From: Aestuariibaculum sp. M13
Lineage (GTDB): Bacteria > Bacteroidota > Bacteroidia > Flavobacteriales > Flavobacteriaceae
DNA: 64,000 bases
Reading direction: 5' to 3'
NCBI RefSeq assembly: GCF_024723255.1
Contig: NZ_JANIAC010000002.1
Span: 1 to 64,000 of the forward strand
Below are positions 8,396-18,166 of this stretch, piece by piece. A model generated the notes under the pieces. That model made no database searches. It saw nothing but the letters and a program-made list of their open reading frames with translations, and was not told the origin of the DNA. A program made the translations under genes and the position numbers. Positions within the stretch are counted from its first letter, which is position 1. Every line of letters starts with the position of its first letter.

Positions 8396-9562
8396 ATGGT
8401 TAAGTTGACTACTGCAGTTATATGCTTTTTTTTTCTTTTTAGTTGTAACGATTTAAAGCCTAATCAAATAAACAATTGTTATTACGATGAAAGTTTATCA
8501 AATAAAAAAATAACTATTATAAAAGAGCTTAATATTTCTATTGATAAAACTAATAATTTCATGAGCACACAAACTTTGGTTAATGGGGACTCATTGATCA
8601 GAGCAAATTACTTTAATATTGCAATTGATATTTTTAGTGTTAAGGAAAGAAAAAAGATAATGACATATAATTTTAAAAATGAGGGGCCTAATAGAATTAT
8701 AAATTTCGGGGGTTCTGGGATTGTTGAAATGAAAGAAAACTCATTTCTTATAGGAAGTCTTTTAGGTGAAATTTATATAACTTATAAGGATTCAATTCTT
8801 TCAAAACATAATTTGTCCGATTTAGATATATTTAAAGACAGAGAGTATAGACTTTACGGAATTAATAGTACGAAACCAATAAAAATAGATGATGATATCT
8901 TTTTTTATCGAGTACCTGAATATTTACAACAGGATAAAGGATATTATAGTGAGAAACTCTTAGTTAAATATAATTTGAAAAATAAATCTCTTGATGAGCT
9001 TAATGTATTGTATCCAAAGGAATATCATTCTGGATTATGGAGCTTTGCCCATATACACCCTTCATTCACAAAAAATAGCGAAAATAAAATAATATTTTCG
9101 TTTCCAATAAATTCTCATTTATATGAATACGATATAAAAACAGATTCAATGGTAACGGTCGATAAATGTGTAAAAAGCAAATTTGATAATTTTCCATTAA
9201 AACCTCTAAAATCAACCTCTGTAGATTTTTATGAAGAAAACAAATATATTAAAGGACAAATAAGGTATCTAAGTATTACTTATGATAAATATAAAAAGTT
9301 GTATTATAGAATGATTGCTTTACCTGTGGAAAATGATGACGATTTAATAAGTAGAGATAAGGACTTTTTGGTTTCTCCAATTGTTCTAATGGTTTTAGAT
9401 AGTGATTTTAACGTTTTAGCGGAAAAAAAGTTAAAAGGAGGGATGTTTAATTATAAAGATTATTTTGTTAATGAAGAAGGGTTTTGGTTATCTAAAAATA
9501 ATCCTAAAAACCCTAATTTTGATGAAGATAAATTGTCTTTTTCATTGTTTAATCTAAAATAA
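8396..9562 (+). CDS. DUF4221-like lipoprotein, probable beta-propeller
   Basis: A 388-residue protein with a lipoprotein signal peptide ending FLFSC17, so probably anchored in the outer or inner membrane facing the periplasm. The rest is a beta-rich repeat protein with the segment NEGPNRI (about residues 95-101). This resembles the EGPNxI motif of the DUF4221 and 6-bladed-propeller lipoproteins that are common next to small peptide genes in Bacteroidetes. It follows the peptide gene by 74 bp and precedes the thioredoxin-fold lipoprotein by 4 bp. It may bind or present the peptide, but no binding residues can be named. Confidence 0.7.
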   Translation: MVKLTTAVICFFFLFSCNDLKPNQINNCYYDESLSNKKITIIKELNISIDKTNNFMSTQTLVNGDSLIRANYFNIAIDIFSVKERKKIMTYNFKNEGPNRIINFGGSGIVEMKENSFLIGSLLGEIYITYKDSILSKHNLSDLDIFKDREYRLYGINSTKPIKIDDDIFFYRVPEYLQQDKGYYSEKLLVKYNLKNKSLDELNVLYPKEYHSGLWSFAHIHPSFTKNSENKIIFSFPINSHLYEYDIKTDSMVTVDKCVKSKFDNFPLKPLKSTSVDFYEENKYIKGQIRYLSITYDKYKKLYYRMIALPVENDDDLISRDKDFLVSPIVLMVLDSDFNVLAEKKLKGGMFNYKDYFVNEEGFWLSKNNPKNPNFDEDKLSFSLFNLK

Positions 9563-9566
9563 ATAA

Positions 9567-10061
9567 ATGAAAAGAATAGTTTATAAAATATATTTTATTT
9601 TAATGATTTGTTCTATATTGTTGAGTTGTAAAAATAAAGTTGAAGGTATTAATCCTAATAAAATTGAATTTAACAATAAGGTTTATAGTTATTTAAAGAA
9701 AGATTTGAATGCTAATGTTGATAAAAATCAAATGTTTATTATTCTAACTACTTATTCTTGTTCAGGGTGTACCAAAACTGCAGTAAATTACTTGAAAAAA
9801 AGTATAAAAAAGCAGAACAAAATTTCATTAATAGCTGTTGGGGATACAAAGAAAGAGACATTAAACTTGGTCGAAACCTTAGGTGATAGATATCAAATTT
9901 ATTATGATTTTAAGGGAATCACATTTGATAAACTAAATCTTCATTCTAATGCCGTCATTGAAATTCAGAATAAAAAAGATTTAATTTTTTATACTTTTGG
10001 TGTAAATGAAAATATAGAATTAATGCTTACTACAATTGATAAATACCTAGATGAAAACTAA
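9567..10061 (+). CDS. Thioredoxin-fold lipoprotein with CSGC motif
   Basis: A 164-residue protein with a lipoprotein signal peptide (LLSC21) and a C65-S-G-C68 motif after a beta strand (MFIILTTYSCSGC), the position of the CxxC site in thioredoxin-like proteins. It lacks the WCxPC context of classical TlpA, so it is a diverged member. A role in forming or shuffling the disulfide of the neighbouring CP-x5-C peptide, or reducing a partner, is plausible. Its end overlaps the start of the signal peptidase gene by 11 bp, so the two are probably translationally coupled. Confidence 0.72.
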   Translation: MKRIVYKIYFILMICSILLSCKNKVEGINPNKIEFNNKVYSYLKKDLNANVDKNQMFIILTTYSCSGCTKTAVNYLKKSIKKQNKISLIAVGDTKKETLNLVETLGDRYQIYYDFKGITFDKLNLHSNAVIEIQNKKDLIFYTFGVNENIELMLTTIDKYLDEN

Positions 10062-10665
10062 CAAATATTATTTAATATTTTTTATAATCTTATTAACCAT
10101 TCTTTTATTCACATGTTTTTTTTCAATATTAAAAGTGCATTCAAGTTCAATGTCAAATACTATAAATGAAGGTGATTATGCATTATTATGTAAAACAAGG
10201 CAAATAGAAAAAAAGGATATTGTTGTTTTTAATTTATTAGACAATAAATATTTGAAAAGATGTGTGGCAATGCCTGGAGATACCATTACGATAAATGTAA
10301 ATGGGGTGAAAGTTAATAGTGATTTCGTCAATGAAAGTTATATAAATAAAACCAAAGGGATAATTCCATTTTTGGCAAATAAAACTTATTTTATGCAAGA
10401 CTATATAGTTCCTTTTAAGGGATTTACTTCAATAATAACACCTCTTTTCTATAAAAAATATGCTCATTTAATAAATGAACTAGAAAATAGTGAATTTAAT
10501 GTTATTGGTGAAAAATATTTTTTAGGCGGAAAAGAAATTAAAGCATATACCTTTCAAGAAGATTGTTTTTATCTTTTAGGAGACAATAGAGATGTGTCAA
10601 AAGATTCAAGATATTTTGGAGCTATTCCCGAAAATAAAATTTTTGGGAAATTAATTTTTAATTAA
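10051..10665 (+). CDS. lepB: Signal peptidase I (S26), dedicated copy
   Basis: A 204-residue inner-membrane serine protease that removes signal peptides on the periplasmic face. There is one N-terminal TM helix (about 7-27), then box B with catalytic Ser33 in SSSM, catalytic Lys69 in YLKRCVAMPGD, and box E GDNRDVSKDSRYFG near the C-terminus. All catalytic residues are present. The protein is short for a flavobacterial housekeeping LepB, which often has two domains and is over 400 residues, so this looks like a dedicated enzyme of the cassette, perhaps for the 61-residue peptide. It overlaps the genes on both sides (11 bp before, 1 bp after). Confidence 0.88.
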   Translation: MKTNKYYLIFFIILLTILLFTCFFSILKVHSSSMSNTINEGDYALLCKTRQIEKKDIVVFNLLDNKYLKRCVAMPGDTITINVNGVKVNSDFVNESYINKTKGIIPFLANKTYFMQDYIVPFKGFTSIITPLFYKKYAHLINELENSEFNVIGEKYFLGGKEIKAYTFQEDCFYLLGDNRDVSKDSRYFGAIPENKIFGKLIFN

Positions 10666-11744
10666 TGAAAAACTTATATTTTATCACACTAATTTTACTT
10701 ATTTTATCTTGTAAAGATAAGAGTATTAATTCTGTAAAACTTTCTAATAATAAGCTTTTGAATAACAATAAAAGAAACTTAAACGTAAGTATAATTAAAA
10801 AAGTTAATTTTCAAAAGCAAATAATAGCTAACGGTAAGGTAGTAGCCCAAAATAAAAGTGAATTACGTTTTAAAACCAGTGAAAGGATTGCTTCTATAAC
10901 AGTTAAAAATGGACAAAAAATTGACCAAGGAAAAACAATAGCATTGTTAGATAATTCACTATTAGAAAACCAACTTAACAGAACCAAAATTGAATTTGAT
11001 AAAGCTGATAAAATACTGCAAGAAGAAAAGATTAATTTTGGATTGGGCGATTTACCAAACGAAAGTATTGAGCCAAAAATTTTAAAGAATCTAAAAATTA
11101 AAAGTGGCTATTTTGAAGCGCAAAACGCTGTAGAGAAAGCTCAATTGCTTTATAATCAAACTATATTAAAATCACCTTTTACAGGGGTAGTTGCTAATAT
11201 AAATACAAAAGCTGGTGATTATATTAGTTCAAGTGATGTGTTTTGCACTGTTATTGGACAACAACAATTTGAAGTAGTATTTTCAGTTTTAGAGAGTGAG
11301 TTATCTTTTATTAAAGAAAAACAAGATGTAACTATTAATTTGTTTGTTGATGAAAGCAAAACTTTTAAAGGTTTAATTACAGAAATTAATCCTTTAGTAG
11401 ATGAAAATGGTTTAATTCAAATAAAGGCTAAAATAATTAAAAAAGATAATATATTGTTTGATGGTATGAATGTTAAAGTGATTGTTAATAAGTCTTTAGA
11501 AGGTGTTACCGTCATCCCAAAGGAAGCATTGGTTTTGCGCTCTAACAAAGAAGTTGTTTTTACAATTGAAAATGGTTTGGCTAAATGGAATTATGTTGAA
11601 ATATTGGATGAAAACAGTAATAGCTATGCCATAAAAAAAGGTTTAAAGTTTGGAGATACCATTATAGTATCTGGAAACATGAATTTATCACACGATACAA
11701 AAGTAAATCCTTTATTTGGATCACAACAGGATGATATAAATTAA
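10665..11744 (+). CDS. RND periplasmic adaptor (HlyD/AcrA family), lipoprotein
   Basis: A 359-residue membrane-fusion protein. It has a lipoprotein signal peptide (LLILSC16), a biotinyl/lipoyl-like half-motif (about 75-110: SERIASITVKNGQKIDQGK), a short coiled-coil hairpin (about 110-165), the second lipoyl half (LKSPFTGVVANINTKAGDYI), then beta-barrel and membrane-proximal domains. It links the permease to the TolC-like channel. Its start overlaps the lepB stop and it is 3 bp before the permease gene, so lepB, adaptor, permease and channel form one operon. Confidence 0.92.
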   Translation: MKNLYFITLILLILSCKDKSINSVKLSNNKLLNNNKRNLNVSIIKKVNFQKQIIANGKVVAQNKSELRFKTSERIASITVKNGQKIDQGKTIALLDNSLLENQLNRTKIEFDKADKILQEEKINFGLGDLPNESIEPKILKNLKIKSGYFEAQNAVEKAQLLYNQTILKSPFTGVVANINTKAGDYISSSDVFCTVIGQQQFEVVFSVLESELSFIKEKQDVTINLFVDESKTFKGLITEINPLVDENGLIQIKAKIIKKDNILFDGMNVKVIVNKSLEGVTVIPKEALVLRSNKEVVFTIENGLAKWNYVEILDENSNSYAIKKGLKFGDTIIVSGNMNLSHDTKVNPLFGSQQDDIN

Positions 11745-11747
11745 ATA

Positions 11748-14700
11748 ATGGTAAAGTATTTAATTAATAGGCCAGTTGCTGTATTTATGGTAACTTTTGC
11801 TTTTTTATTGCTTGGAATTGTTGCTTCTCTGCGTATACCAACTTCTTTAATGCCTGATATTGCAATTCCAGAAATTACTGTTCAATTAACTTACCCAAAT
11901 AATACAACTCGTGAGTTAGAAACTAACGTAGTAAGGCCATTACGTAATCAACTCTTACAAGTTACAAATTTAAAAGATATTGAAACTGAAACTAGAGATG
12001 GATTTGCTACTTTAAAATTATTATTTGAGTATGGAACTAACACAGATTATGCTTTTATAGAAACCAATGAAAAAGTAGATGCTTCATTAAATTATTTACC
12101 GCGTGATTTAGATAGACCAAAAGTTATAAAAGCGTCTGCTACTGATATTCCTATTTTAAATCTTGTAATTTCCTTAAAAGAAGATTATAGTGATGAACGT
12201 TTTCTAGAATTAAGTGAGTTTGTTGAAACTGTCATAAAAAAGCGTATAGAACAATTACCAGATATTGCTTTGGCTGATATAAGTGGACAATCTCAATCTG
12301 AAATTATAGTAACTCCTGATAAAAATAAAATTCAAAGTTTAGGAATCGATAATGATGAACTTGTTAAAGCTATAAAGCAAAATAATTTTGAATTAGGAAA
12401 CTTAATTGTTCAAAATGGAATTTATCAATATAATTTTCAGTTTTCCAATCCGCTTCACACTAAAAAAGATATTGAAAATATTTATTTAAACATCCACGAT
12501 AAATTATTTCAACTAAAAGATTTAGCGGAAGTATCCTTAAGACCGCAATTAGATAGAGGCTTGGTTTATAATAATTCAAATAGAGCTATTGTTCTAGCAA
12601 TAGTAAAGCAAGCTGATGCAAGAGTGTACGACTTAAAAGAAGCTTTAGATAGGTTAACGCTATCTCTTCAAAAGGATTATCCAAATCTCGTATTTTCAAC
12701 CAATCAAGACCAATCACAATTATTAAAACTATCTATTGATAACTTGAAGTCGAGTTTATGGATAGGAAGTATTTTAGCCATATTAATTATGTTTTTTTTT
12801 CTGAAAGACATAAAATCGCCTTTAATCATTGCTATTAGTATACCAGTTTCTTTAATAGTTAGTCTATTTCTTATGTATCTTTTTGGATTGTCTGTTAATA
12901 TTATTTCCCTATCAGGTCTAATACTAGGTGTTGGTATGATGATAGACAATGCTATTATTGTTATTGATAATATTACCCAAAAATTAGAATCTGGTTTTAA
13001 TCTATTTGATGCTTGTGTCCAAGGTACAAATGAAATTATTACACCATTAATAAGTTCTGTATTAACTACTTGTTCTGTTTTCTTGCCCTTAATCTTTTTA
13101 AGTGGAATTGTTGGTGCTCTATTTTATGATCAAGCGGTTGCAGTTTCAATTGGATTAGGTTCTTCATTATTGGTTTCTATTATGGTTATTCCTGTCATTT
13201 TCAAAAAGTTAAAAAATAAGACCTTTAAGTTTGAAAAATGGTTGCGATTTAATATTAAGACACAAAATATTGATTTTTGGTATGAGAAAGGGTATCATTT
13301 TTTCTTTGGAAAAAAACTGATAGTATATGGAATTTCAATAGTAAGTGTCATTATTACTCTTGTTCTTTTCAAAACTATGGAATATTCGCAATTACCAGAA
13401 ATTGATCAAAATGAAACCATCGCAACAATTGATTGGAATGAAAATATTAATGTAATTGAAAACCAAAATCGTATTCATTCTACTTTAAAAGATGTTCCTA
13501 ATATTAAAACTCAGTTTTATCAAGTTGGAGAACAACAATTTTTATTGCAACGAGAGAATACTAGAAGTTTTTCTGAAGCAGTAGTGTATTTAAGATCGAA
13601 TTCTATTTCTGAACTTGAAACTATAAAGGAAAATATTCAAGAAGATATTAAAAAAAAATATCCGAATAGCAATATTAATTTTGAAGCACCTAAGAGTATT
13701 TTTCAATATATTTTTCGTACAAATAAAAGTAAACTCATAGCACAGATACATTCTAATTCCTCTTTGGAAGTTCCTAAAGAAGATGAACTCGCTAGTATTA
13801 ACGCGCTACTAGTAGATAAAACTAGTTCTGAAGTTCCACTAAAACAAACTGCTTCAATTCAAATTTTACACGAAAGTGTTTTACTTTATGATGTTAATTA
13901 TGATGACTTAATTACTGAGCTTAAAACAGCTTTCGATCTAAGCTTTATTGATAACTTAAAAAATGCTCAAAAGTATATTCCTATCAAACTAAATTATGAA
14001 GTTATTGATTTTGAAAATATAGTAAATGGACTATTTGTTAAGAATAAAAGTGATGATTTGATCCCGGTTAAAAATTTAATTAAAGTAAATACAGTACAAC
14101 AATATAAGACTATTACAGCTAACAGAGGTGGTGAATATTTAGGTTTTGATATTTATACACAGAATAACATTGATTCTGAAATAGTTAGTATTCAAAATGC
14201 ATTTCATAAAAGCAAAAATTATAATGTTCGCTTTGGTGGTGATTGGTTAGAGTTAAAGGAAATCAACAGCCAACTGATAGTTGTTGTTATTGTAGCTTTG
14301 TTATTACTATATTTTATTATGGTAGCTCAGTTTGAATCCTTTTGGCAACCTTTAATTATTTTATTTGAAATACCAATTGATATTGGGGGAGCTTTATTAT
14401 TGCTTTGGTTATTTGGTGGTACAATAAATGTAATGGCAGCGATTGGAATTGTTGTAATGAGTGGTGTGATTATAAACGATAGTATTTTAAAAATTCACAC
14501 GATTAATTTATTGCGAAAACGAGGGGTAGGAGTTGAAGATGCTATTAAACAAGCGGGTAAATTGCGTTTAAAACCCATTTTAATGACATCTTTAACAACC
14601 ATACTTGCTCTAACACCATTTTTATTTATGACAGGTTTAGGTGCTCAATTACAAAAGCCATTAGCTTTAACAGTTATTGGAGGTATGATTATTGGGACAT

Positions 14701-14756
14701 TTATTAGTTTATATTTTATACCCTTAATGTATTATACATTTATTAAAAAAAAGTAA
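11748..14756 (+). CDS. RND-family efflux/export permease (HAE1/AcrB type)
   Basis: A 1002-residue inner-membrane pump. It has the standard RND layout of two periplasmic loops and 12 TM helices, with the TM4 proton-relay motif MIDNAIIVIDN (D400-N401). The N-terminus RPVAVFMVTFAFLLLGIVA is typical of TM1. It is part of a complete tripartite set with the adaptor before it and the TolC-like protein after it. Placed downstream of peptide, oxidoreductase and signal peptidase genes, it may export the processed peptide rather than a drug, but the substrate cannot be read from the sequence. Confidence 0.93.
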   Translation: MVKYLINRPVAVFMVTFAFLLLGIVASLRIPTSLMPDIAIPEITVQLTYPNNTTRELETNVVRPLRNQLLQVTNLKDIETETRDGFATLKLLFEYGTNTDYAFIETNEKVDASLNYLPRDLDRPKVIKASATDIPILNLVISLKEDYSDERFLELSEFVETVIKKRIEQLPDIALADISGQSQSEIIVTPDKNKIQSLGIDNDELVKAIKQNNFELGNLIVQNGIYQYNFQFSNPLHTKKDIENIYLNIHDKLFQLKDLAEVSLRPQLDRGLVYNNSNRAIVLAIVKQADARVYDLKEALDRLTLSLQKDYPNLVFSTNQDQSQLLKLSIDNLKSSLWIGSILAILIMFFFLKDIKSPLIIAISIPVSLIVSLFLMYLFGLSVNIISLSGLILGVGMMIDNAIIVIDNITQKLESGFNLFDACVQGTNEIITPLISSVLTTCSVFLPLIFLSGIVGALFYDQAVAVSIGLGSSLLVSIMVIPVIFKKLKNKTFKFEKWLRFNIKTQNIDFWYEKGYHFFFGKKLIVYGISIVSVIITLVLFKTMEYSQLPEIDQNETIATIDWNENINVIENQNRIHSTLKDVPNIKTQFYQVGEQQFLLQRENTRSFSEAVVYLRSNSISELETIKENIQEDIKKKYPNSNINFEAPKSIFQYIFRTNKSKLIAQIHSNSSLEVPKEDELASINALLVDKTSSEVPLKQTASIQILHESVLLYDVNYDDLITELKTAFDLSFIDNLKNAQKYIPIKLNYEVIDFENIVNGLFVKNKSDDLIPVKNLIKVNTVQQYKTITANRGGEYLGFDIYTQNNIDSEIVSIQNAFHKSKNYNVRFGGDWLELKEINSQLIVVVIVALLLLYFIMVAQFESFWQPLIILFEIPIDIGGALLLLWLFGGTINVMAAIGIVVMSGVIINDSILKIHTINLLRKRGVGVEDAIKQAGKLRLKPILMTSLTTILALTPFLFMTGLGAQLQKPLALTVIGGMIIGTFISLYFIPLMYYTFIKKK

Positions 14757-14759
14757 TTG

Positions 14760-16097
14760 ATGAGGATTAAAATTTTCAACTTATTAATCTTTTATTGCAT
14801 TTCATTGTCCGCACAAGAAAAGTGGTCCTTGGAAAAGTGTATTAATTATGCAAAAGTGCACAACATTGATATACAAAAACAACAATTTCAGAATGAAATT
14901 AAAGAAGAAGATATTGTTATAGCTAAAGGGAATTACTTTCCTGATGGTAATTTTAATGCTTCTCAAGGTTTCAGTTTAGGAAATTCGTTTAATGTTTCTA
15001 CAGGTGTGGGACAATTAGAAAGTCGATTTAATAGCTTTAGTTTGTCATCTTCTGTGAATATTTTTAATGGTTTTAGTAATAGATACAAATTTCAACAAGC
15101 CAAATTGTATGCAGAAAAGGGAAATATTGATTTAGAAAAATTACTTTTAGATTTGTCATTAAATATTTCTAATAAGTATTTACAAGTTCTTTTTTGTAAA
15201 GAAATTCTGTCTGTTGCCAAAGAGCAAGAAGCTATAAGTCAAAAAGAAGTTAGTAGATTATCGAATTTATTTAATGTAGGGTTAAAATCCAAAAGCGAAT
15301 TATTAGAAATGGAAGCTACTTTCTCTAAAGATAAAAAAGAAAGATTAATTGCTGAAAACAATATAAGGAATAGCCTCATTGAATTGCAAGAATTGTTAGA
15401 TGTGAAACCGATAGATAATTTTCATATTGAACCTATTGATATTAGTGGTTTTAAGAATGATTTTAAGTTGGTGAAAGAAGATGATATTTATAATAAAGCA
15501 TTAAAAATAAATCCGCTAATAAAATCTACTCAATTAAGTGAAAATATTAACGAGAAGATTATTAGTATAAATAAAGCCAATTTTTATCCTAAATTTGATT
15601 TTTATTATTCATATAGCAGTAGTTATTATCATGTTCAGGGAAGAGAAGATGTTGTGTTCAATCAACAAACTAATCAATTTGAGAACAATGGTTTTTTAGT
15701 TCAGCTAGACAATAATAGAACACATTATCTAGGATTTGCTTTAACAGTTCCTTTATTTAATAAATTTCAAACTCGTTCAAATATTGATAAATCAAAAATT
15801 GAATTAAAAATCATTAAAGTAGAACTTGAAAATCAAAAGAAAGAACTTAAAAACAAAATTGGTATAGCTTATAATGATGTTCGTACGGCCAGAGCTACTC
15901 TGGAAGCTTCTGAGTCCGCTTTTGTATTCCAGGAAGAAGTCTTTTCTAGTGCCCAAAACAAATATGAAGAAGGTATCATTCCTTTGCACGAATTTTTGGA
16001 ATGTAAATCTAATTATATTAAAACACAATCAGGACTTATAAATGCTAAATATGAATACTTATTTAAAATTAAAGTTTTAGAATATTATTATAATTAA
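14760..16097 (+). CDS. TolC-family outer membrane channel
   Basis: A 445-residue outer membrane efflux protein. It has a signal peptide (about 1-19, ending LSAQE), then two OEP repeats with long alpha-helical coiled-coil segments and amphipathic strands (SSSVNIFNGFSN; LGFALTVPLFNKFQTRSNID). I use the ATG at 14760 rather than the TTG three bases before. It starts 3 bp after the permease stop and closes the operon. It should form the exit duct for the RND pump, and possibly also for the second permease at 4.9-8.0 kb, which has no channel of its own. Confidence 0.92.
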   Translation: MRIKIFNLLIFYCISLSAQEKWSLEKCINYAKVHNIDIQKQQFQNEIKEEDIVIAKGNYFPDGNFNASQGFSLGNSFNVSTGVGQLESRFNSFSLSSSVNIFNGFSNRYKFQQAKLYAEKGNIDLEKLLLDLSLNISNKYLQVLFCKEILSVAKEQEAISQKEVSRLSNLFNVGLKSKSELLEMEATFSKDKKERLIAENNIRNSLIELQELLDVKPIDNFHIEPIDISGFKNDFKLVKEDDIYNKALKINPLIKSTQLSENINEKIISINKANFYPKFDFYYSYSSSYYHVQGREDVVFNQQTNQFENNGFLVQLDNNRTHYLGFALTVPLFNKFQTRSNIDKSKIELKIIKVELENQKKELKNKIGIAYNDVRTARATLEASESAFVFQEEVFSSAQNKYEEGIIPLHEFLECKSNYIKTQSGLINAKYEYLFKIKVLEYYYN

Positions 16098-16227
16098 GAT
16101 TAAAATTCTTACAATAGGAACTTGTGAGTATGTGAGATTTTGCTGATTTCTTATGTATAATAGTCAGAAAATAAAGTGTAGGTTAAAGGCATTATTTTTT
16201 ACAGATAATTTACAAGAGTCAAGAGTA

Positions 16228-16731
16228 TTAATGATTTATAATTTCATAGTTTGAGCAATGATTATATTTCGAACTATGATTAATTCCTAAATTCAATTGT
16301 GTTAAACTTTTTTTAAGAACTTTTGCTAATTCTTTTGTAGGTTCTATTTGAATACTATCATTGTCAATCTTAAAAGCAAAATATTCAATTTTTCCAGAGC
16401 TATCAAAATATACTCTAGTAAATATAGTAATGTTAGTCTTTGAAACATTCCATTTAATTTTTGCAGCGCTTATACTTTCACTAATTGCATTTTGAAAATT
16501 TTGGATTTTTTTGACTTTGACACTATCTTTTATTGGGTTAAATGTTTTGGGGTTTAGTAGTTTTGGGTATAAACTGTCTAAGTTTTGCCTATAAAAAGCA
16601 TCATTAAGTTTAGTGTCAAGTACTTTATTTATCAGAACTAGTTCTGAATGATCTTCAATTTGCGCTTTACAACTTATATTTGTCAATAATATGGTGATGA
16701 TTATTAATATTGTTTTAAAAAAAGATCTCAT
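16228..16731 (-). CDS. Hypothetical lipoprotein (167 aa)
   Basis: A lipoprotein signal peptide ends LTNISC21. The mature part is mixed alpha/beta with a segment FTRVYFDSSGKIEYFAFKI that resembles the C-terminal strand-turn-strand of small TonB-C-like or uncharacterised Bacteroidetes proteins, but I cannot assign a family. It lies convergently after the TolC-like gene, on the opposite strand, and seems to be a single-gene unit. No link to the export operon is visible. Confidence 0.65.
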   Translation of the reverse strand: MRSFFKTILIIITILLTNISCKAQIEDHSELVLINKVLDTKLNDAFYRQNLDSLYPKLLNPKTFNPIKDSVKVKKIQNFQNAISESISAAKIKWNVSKTNITIFTRVYFDSSGKIEYFAFKIDNDSIQIEPTKELAKVLKKSLTQLNLGINHSSKYNHCSNYEIINH

Positions 16732-17757
16732 TTTCTTTCCTTTTTAAAATTTAATTGTACCGAATATATTAAAATATTTACATCTACATAAATTTTACAT
16801 TAAAGAATGGTTTATTGGCTACATATACTACTGTATTTATTATAATTTACCGGACATAGTGATAAGAAAATAGGTTTGTTAGATTTTATAATTGCAATTA
16901 TCTGAAGAAACTCTAAATAATATGTCTTAGAATTTTAATAAATGCAGTTGAGGTAATTTATGTCAAGGGCTATGAATGCCAGTCTGCTAAACTTGGAAGT
17001 TAAATTCTTTAAGCCTATTTCCCTTATAAAAAAATTGTTGCTATTTCTTCGATTGCTAATTCCATATTTTTATGACATTAGTGCAAAAAACTGAAATATA
17101 GAACTATTTACGGAGGAGAAAATTTAGCATACCTAAATTTCATGTAAACCTTATTTAATGGTACTTCATATCAAGAACTGGACTAGATCATTATATCCGC
17201 TGTGGAGGGTTCTCGTTTAACGTCCTATTTAGTTTAACAGCACTTGGTACTTTTCGTCTTCCCCAAATTCATTATACACTTGTTGTAAAAAGGATAGAAT
17301 ACTATATAAGATTTCTTTGGGAGTTGAAGAGTGTCTCATGATATTTAGGTATTGGTTATTAGGTTTTAAGTTAAAAAGAAATATTTAGACTTATTTATTC
17401 TCGCTTCGAGATGTTTTAAATTTCAAGTCTTCATTTTAATTCGTTCTTCTCGGCTGTGGCCGTTATCACCATTTTTTGTTAGCAAAGTAATAACATTTAG
17501 AAGTTAATGGGACTGCATAACCAGGCTCGCTTCACTCCCTCTTTTTATAAGTCCCTTATTAATTCTAAATATTCAAAAATTACAGCATCAAAAAAAGGTA
17601 ACAGCTCATAGCTCTATGGGAAGTAAATCAAATTATTAAAGTCATGAAATCATATCAAAACATACCAAATACAAAGCGAAATAAATGAAAATCAAAAAAG
17701 GAAAACGCTTCAGATATATTAAGTAAATCAATTATTAATCATTTAAATATTTTTATC
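16732..17757. other. 1-kb stretch between cargo and mobilisation genes, mostly non-coding
   Basis: No gene of normal length. One short minus-strand frame at 17229-17339 reads like protein and is listed separately. The last part has small hairpins such as CGGC-TGTG-GCCG near 17451-17462. This is probably the junction between the integrase/cargo side and the conserved mobilisation module of the ICE. Confidence 0.45.
17229..17339 (-). CDS. Possible small protein or gene remnant (36 aa)
   Basis: An ATG-initiated frame on the minus strand of 36 codons, beginning MRHSSTPKEILYS and ending EFGEDEKYQVLLN. It has an amphipathic helical look and protein-like composition (few AT-driven Lys/Asn/Ile runs), unlike the surrounding non-coding DNA. 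It may be a true small ICE protein or the remnant of a longer one. No family is recognised. Confidence 0.3.
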   Translation of the reverse strand: MRHSSTPKEILYSILSFLQQVYNEFGEDEKYQVLLN

Positions 17758-18090
17758 ATGAGTACAATTAAAAACAGAGTGCAGTTAATCGGTAACGTAG
17801 GGCAAGAGCCAACGATGACCATTTTAGAAGACGGAAAAAAGTTAGCCCGTATTTCATTGGCCACTAATGAGCATTATAACAATGCCAAAGGCGAAAAACA
17901 AACTAATACCAGTTGGCACAATTTGGTAGCCTGGGGTAAAAAGGCCGACATTGTAGAAAAGTATGTGACTACAGGTAAAGAAATTGCCATTGAAGGCAAA
18001 CTAACTTCAAGAAGTTATGATGATAAAGAAGGCGTTAAACGCTATGTGACGGAAATTACAATTAGTGAAATCTTACTACTTAGTAAATAG
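17758..18090 (+). CDS. ssb: Single-stranded DNA-binding protein
   Basis: A 110-residue OB-fold protein. MSTIKNRVQLIGNVGQEP at the start, then LARISLATNE and TSWHNLVAWGKKADIVEKYV, are hallmark SSB segments. It lacks the long acidic C-terminal tail of chromosomal SSB (it ends ISEILLLSK), as is common for plasmid and ICE copies. It should coat the single-stranded transfer intermediate. It is followed by a strong terminator and then the RadC-like gene, the usual pair in Flavobacteriaceae conjugative elements. Confidence 0.93.
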   Translation: MSTIKNRVQLIGNVGQEPTMTILEDGKKLARISLATNEHYNNAKGEKQTNTSWHNLVAWGKKADIVEKYVTTGKEIAIEGKLTSRSYDDKEGVKRYVTEITISEILLLSK

Positions 18091-18100
18091 AAGTAAAAAC

Positions 18101-18138
18101 AATAGGGTGCTCCCTTTCAAATCAGCACCCTATTTAAT
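18101..18138 (+). terminator. Rho-independent terminator after ssb
   Basis: Perfect 11-bp stem: AATAGGGTGCT (18101-18111) with AGCACCCTATT (18124-18134), then TTAAT. It lies 10 bp after the ssb stop. Confidence 0.75.
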
Positions 18139-18166
18139 CTTAGGTTAAACTTCTAAATCGAAGTAT

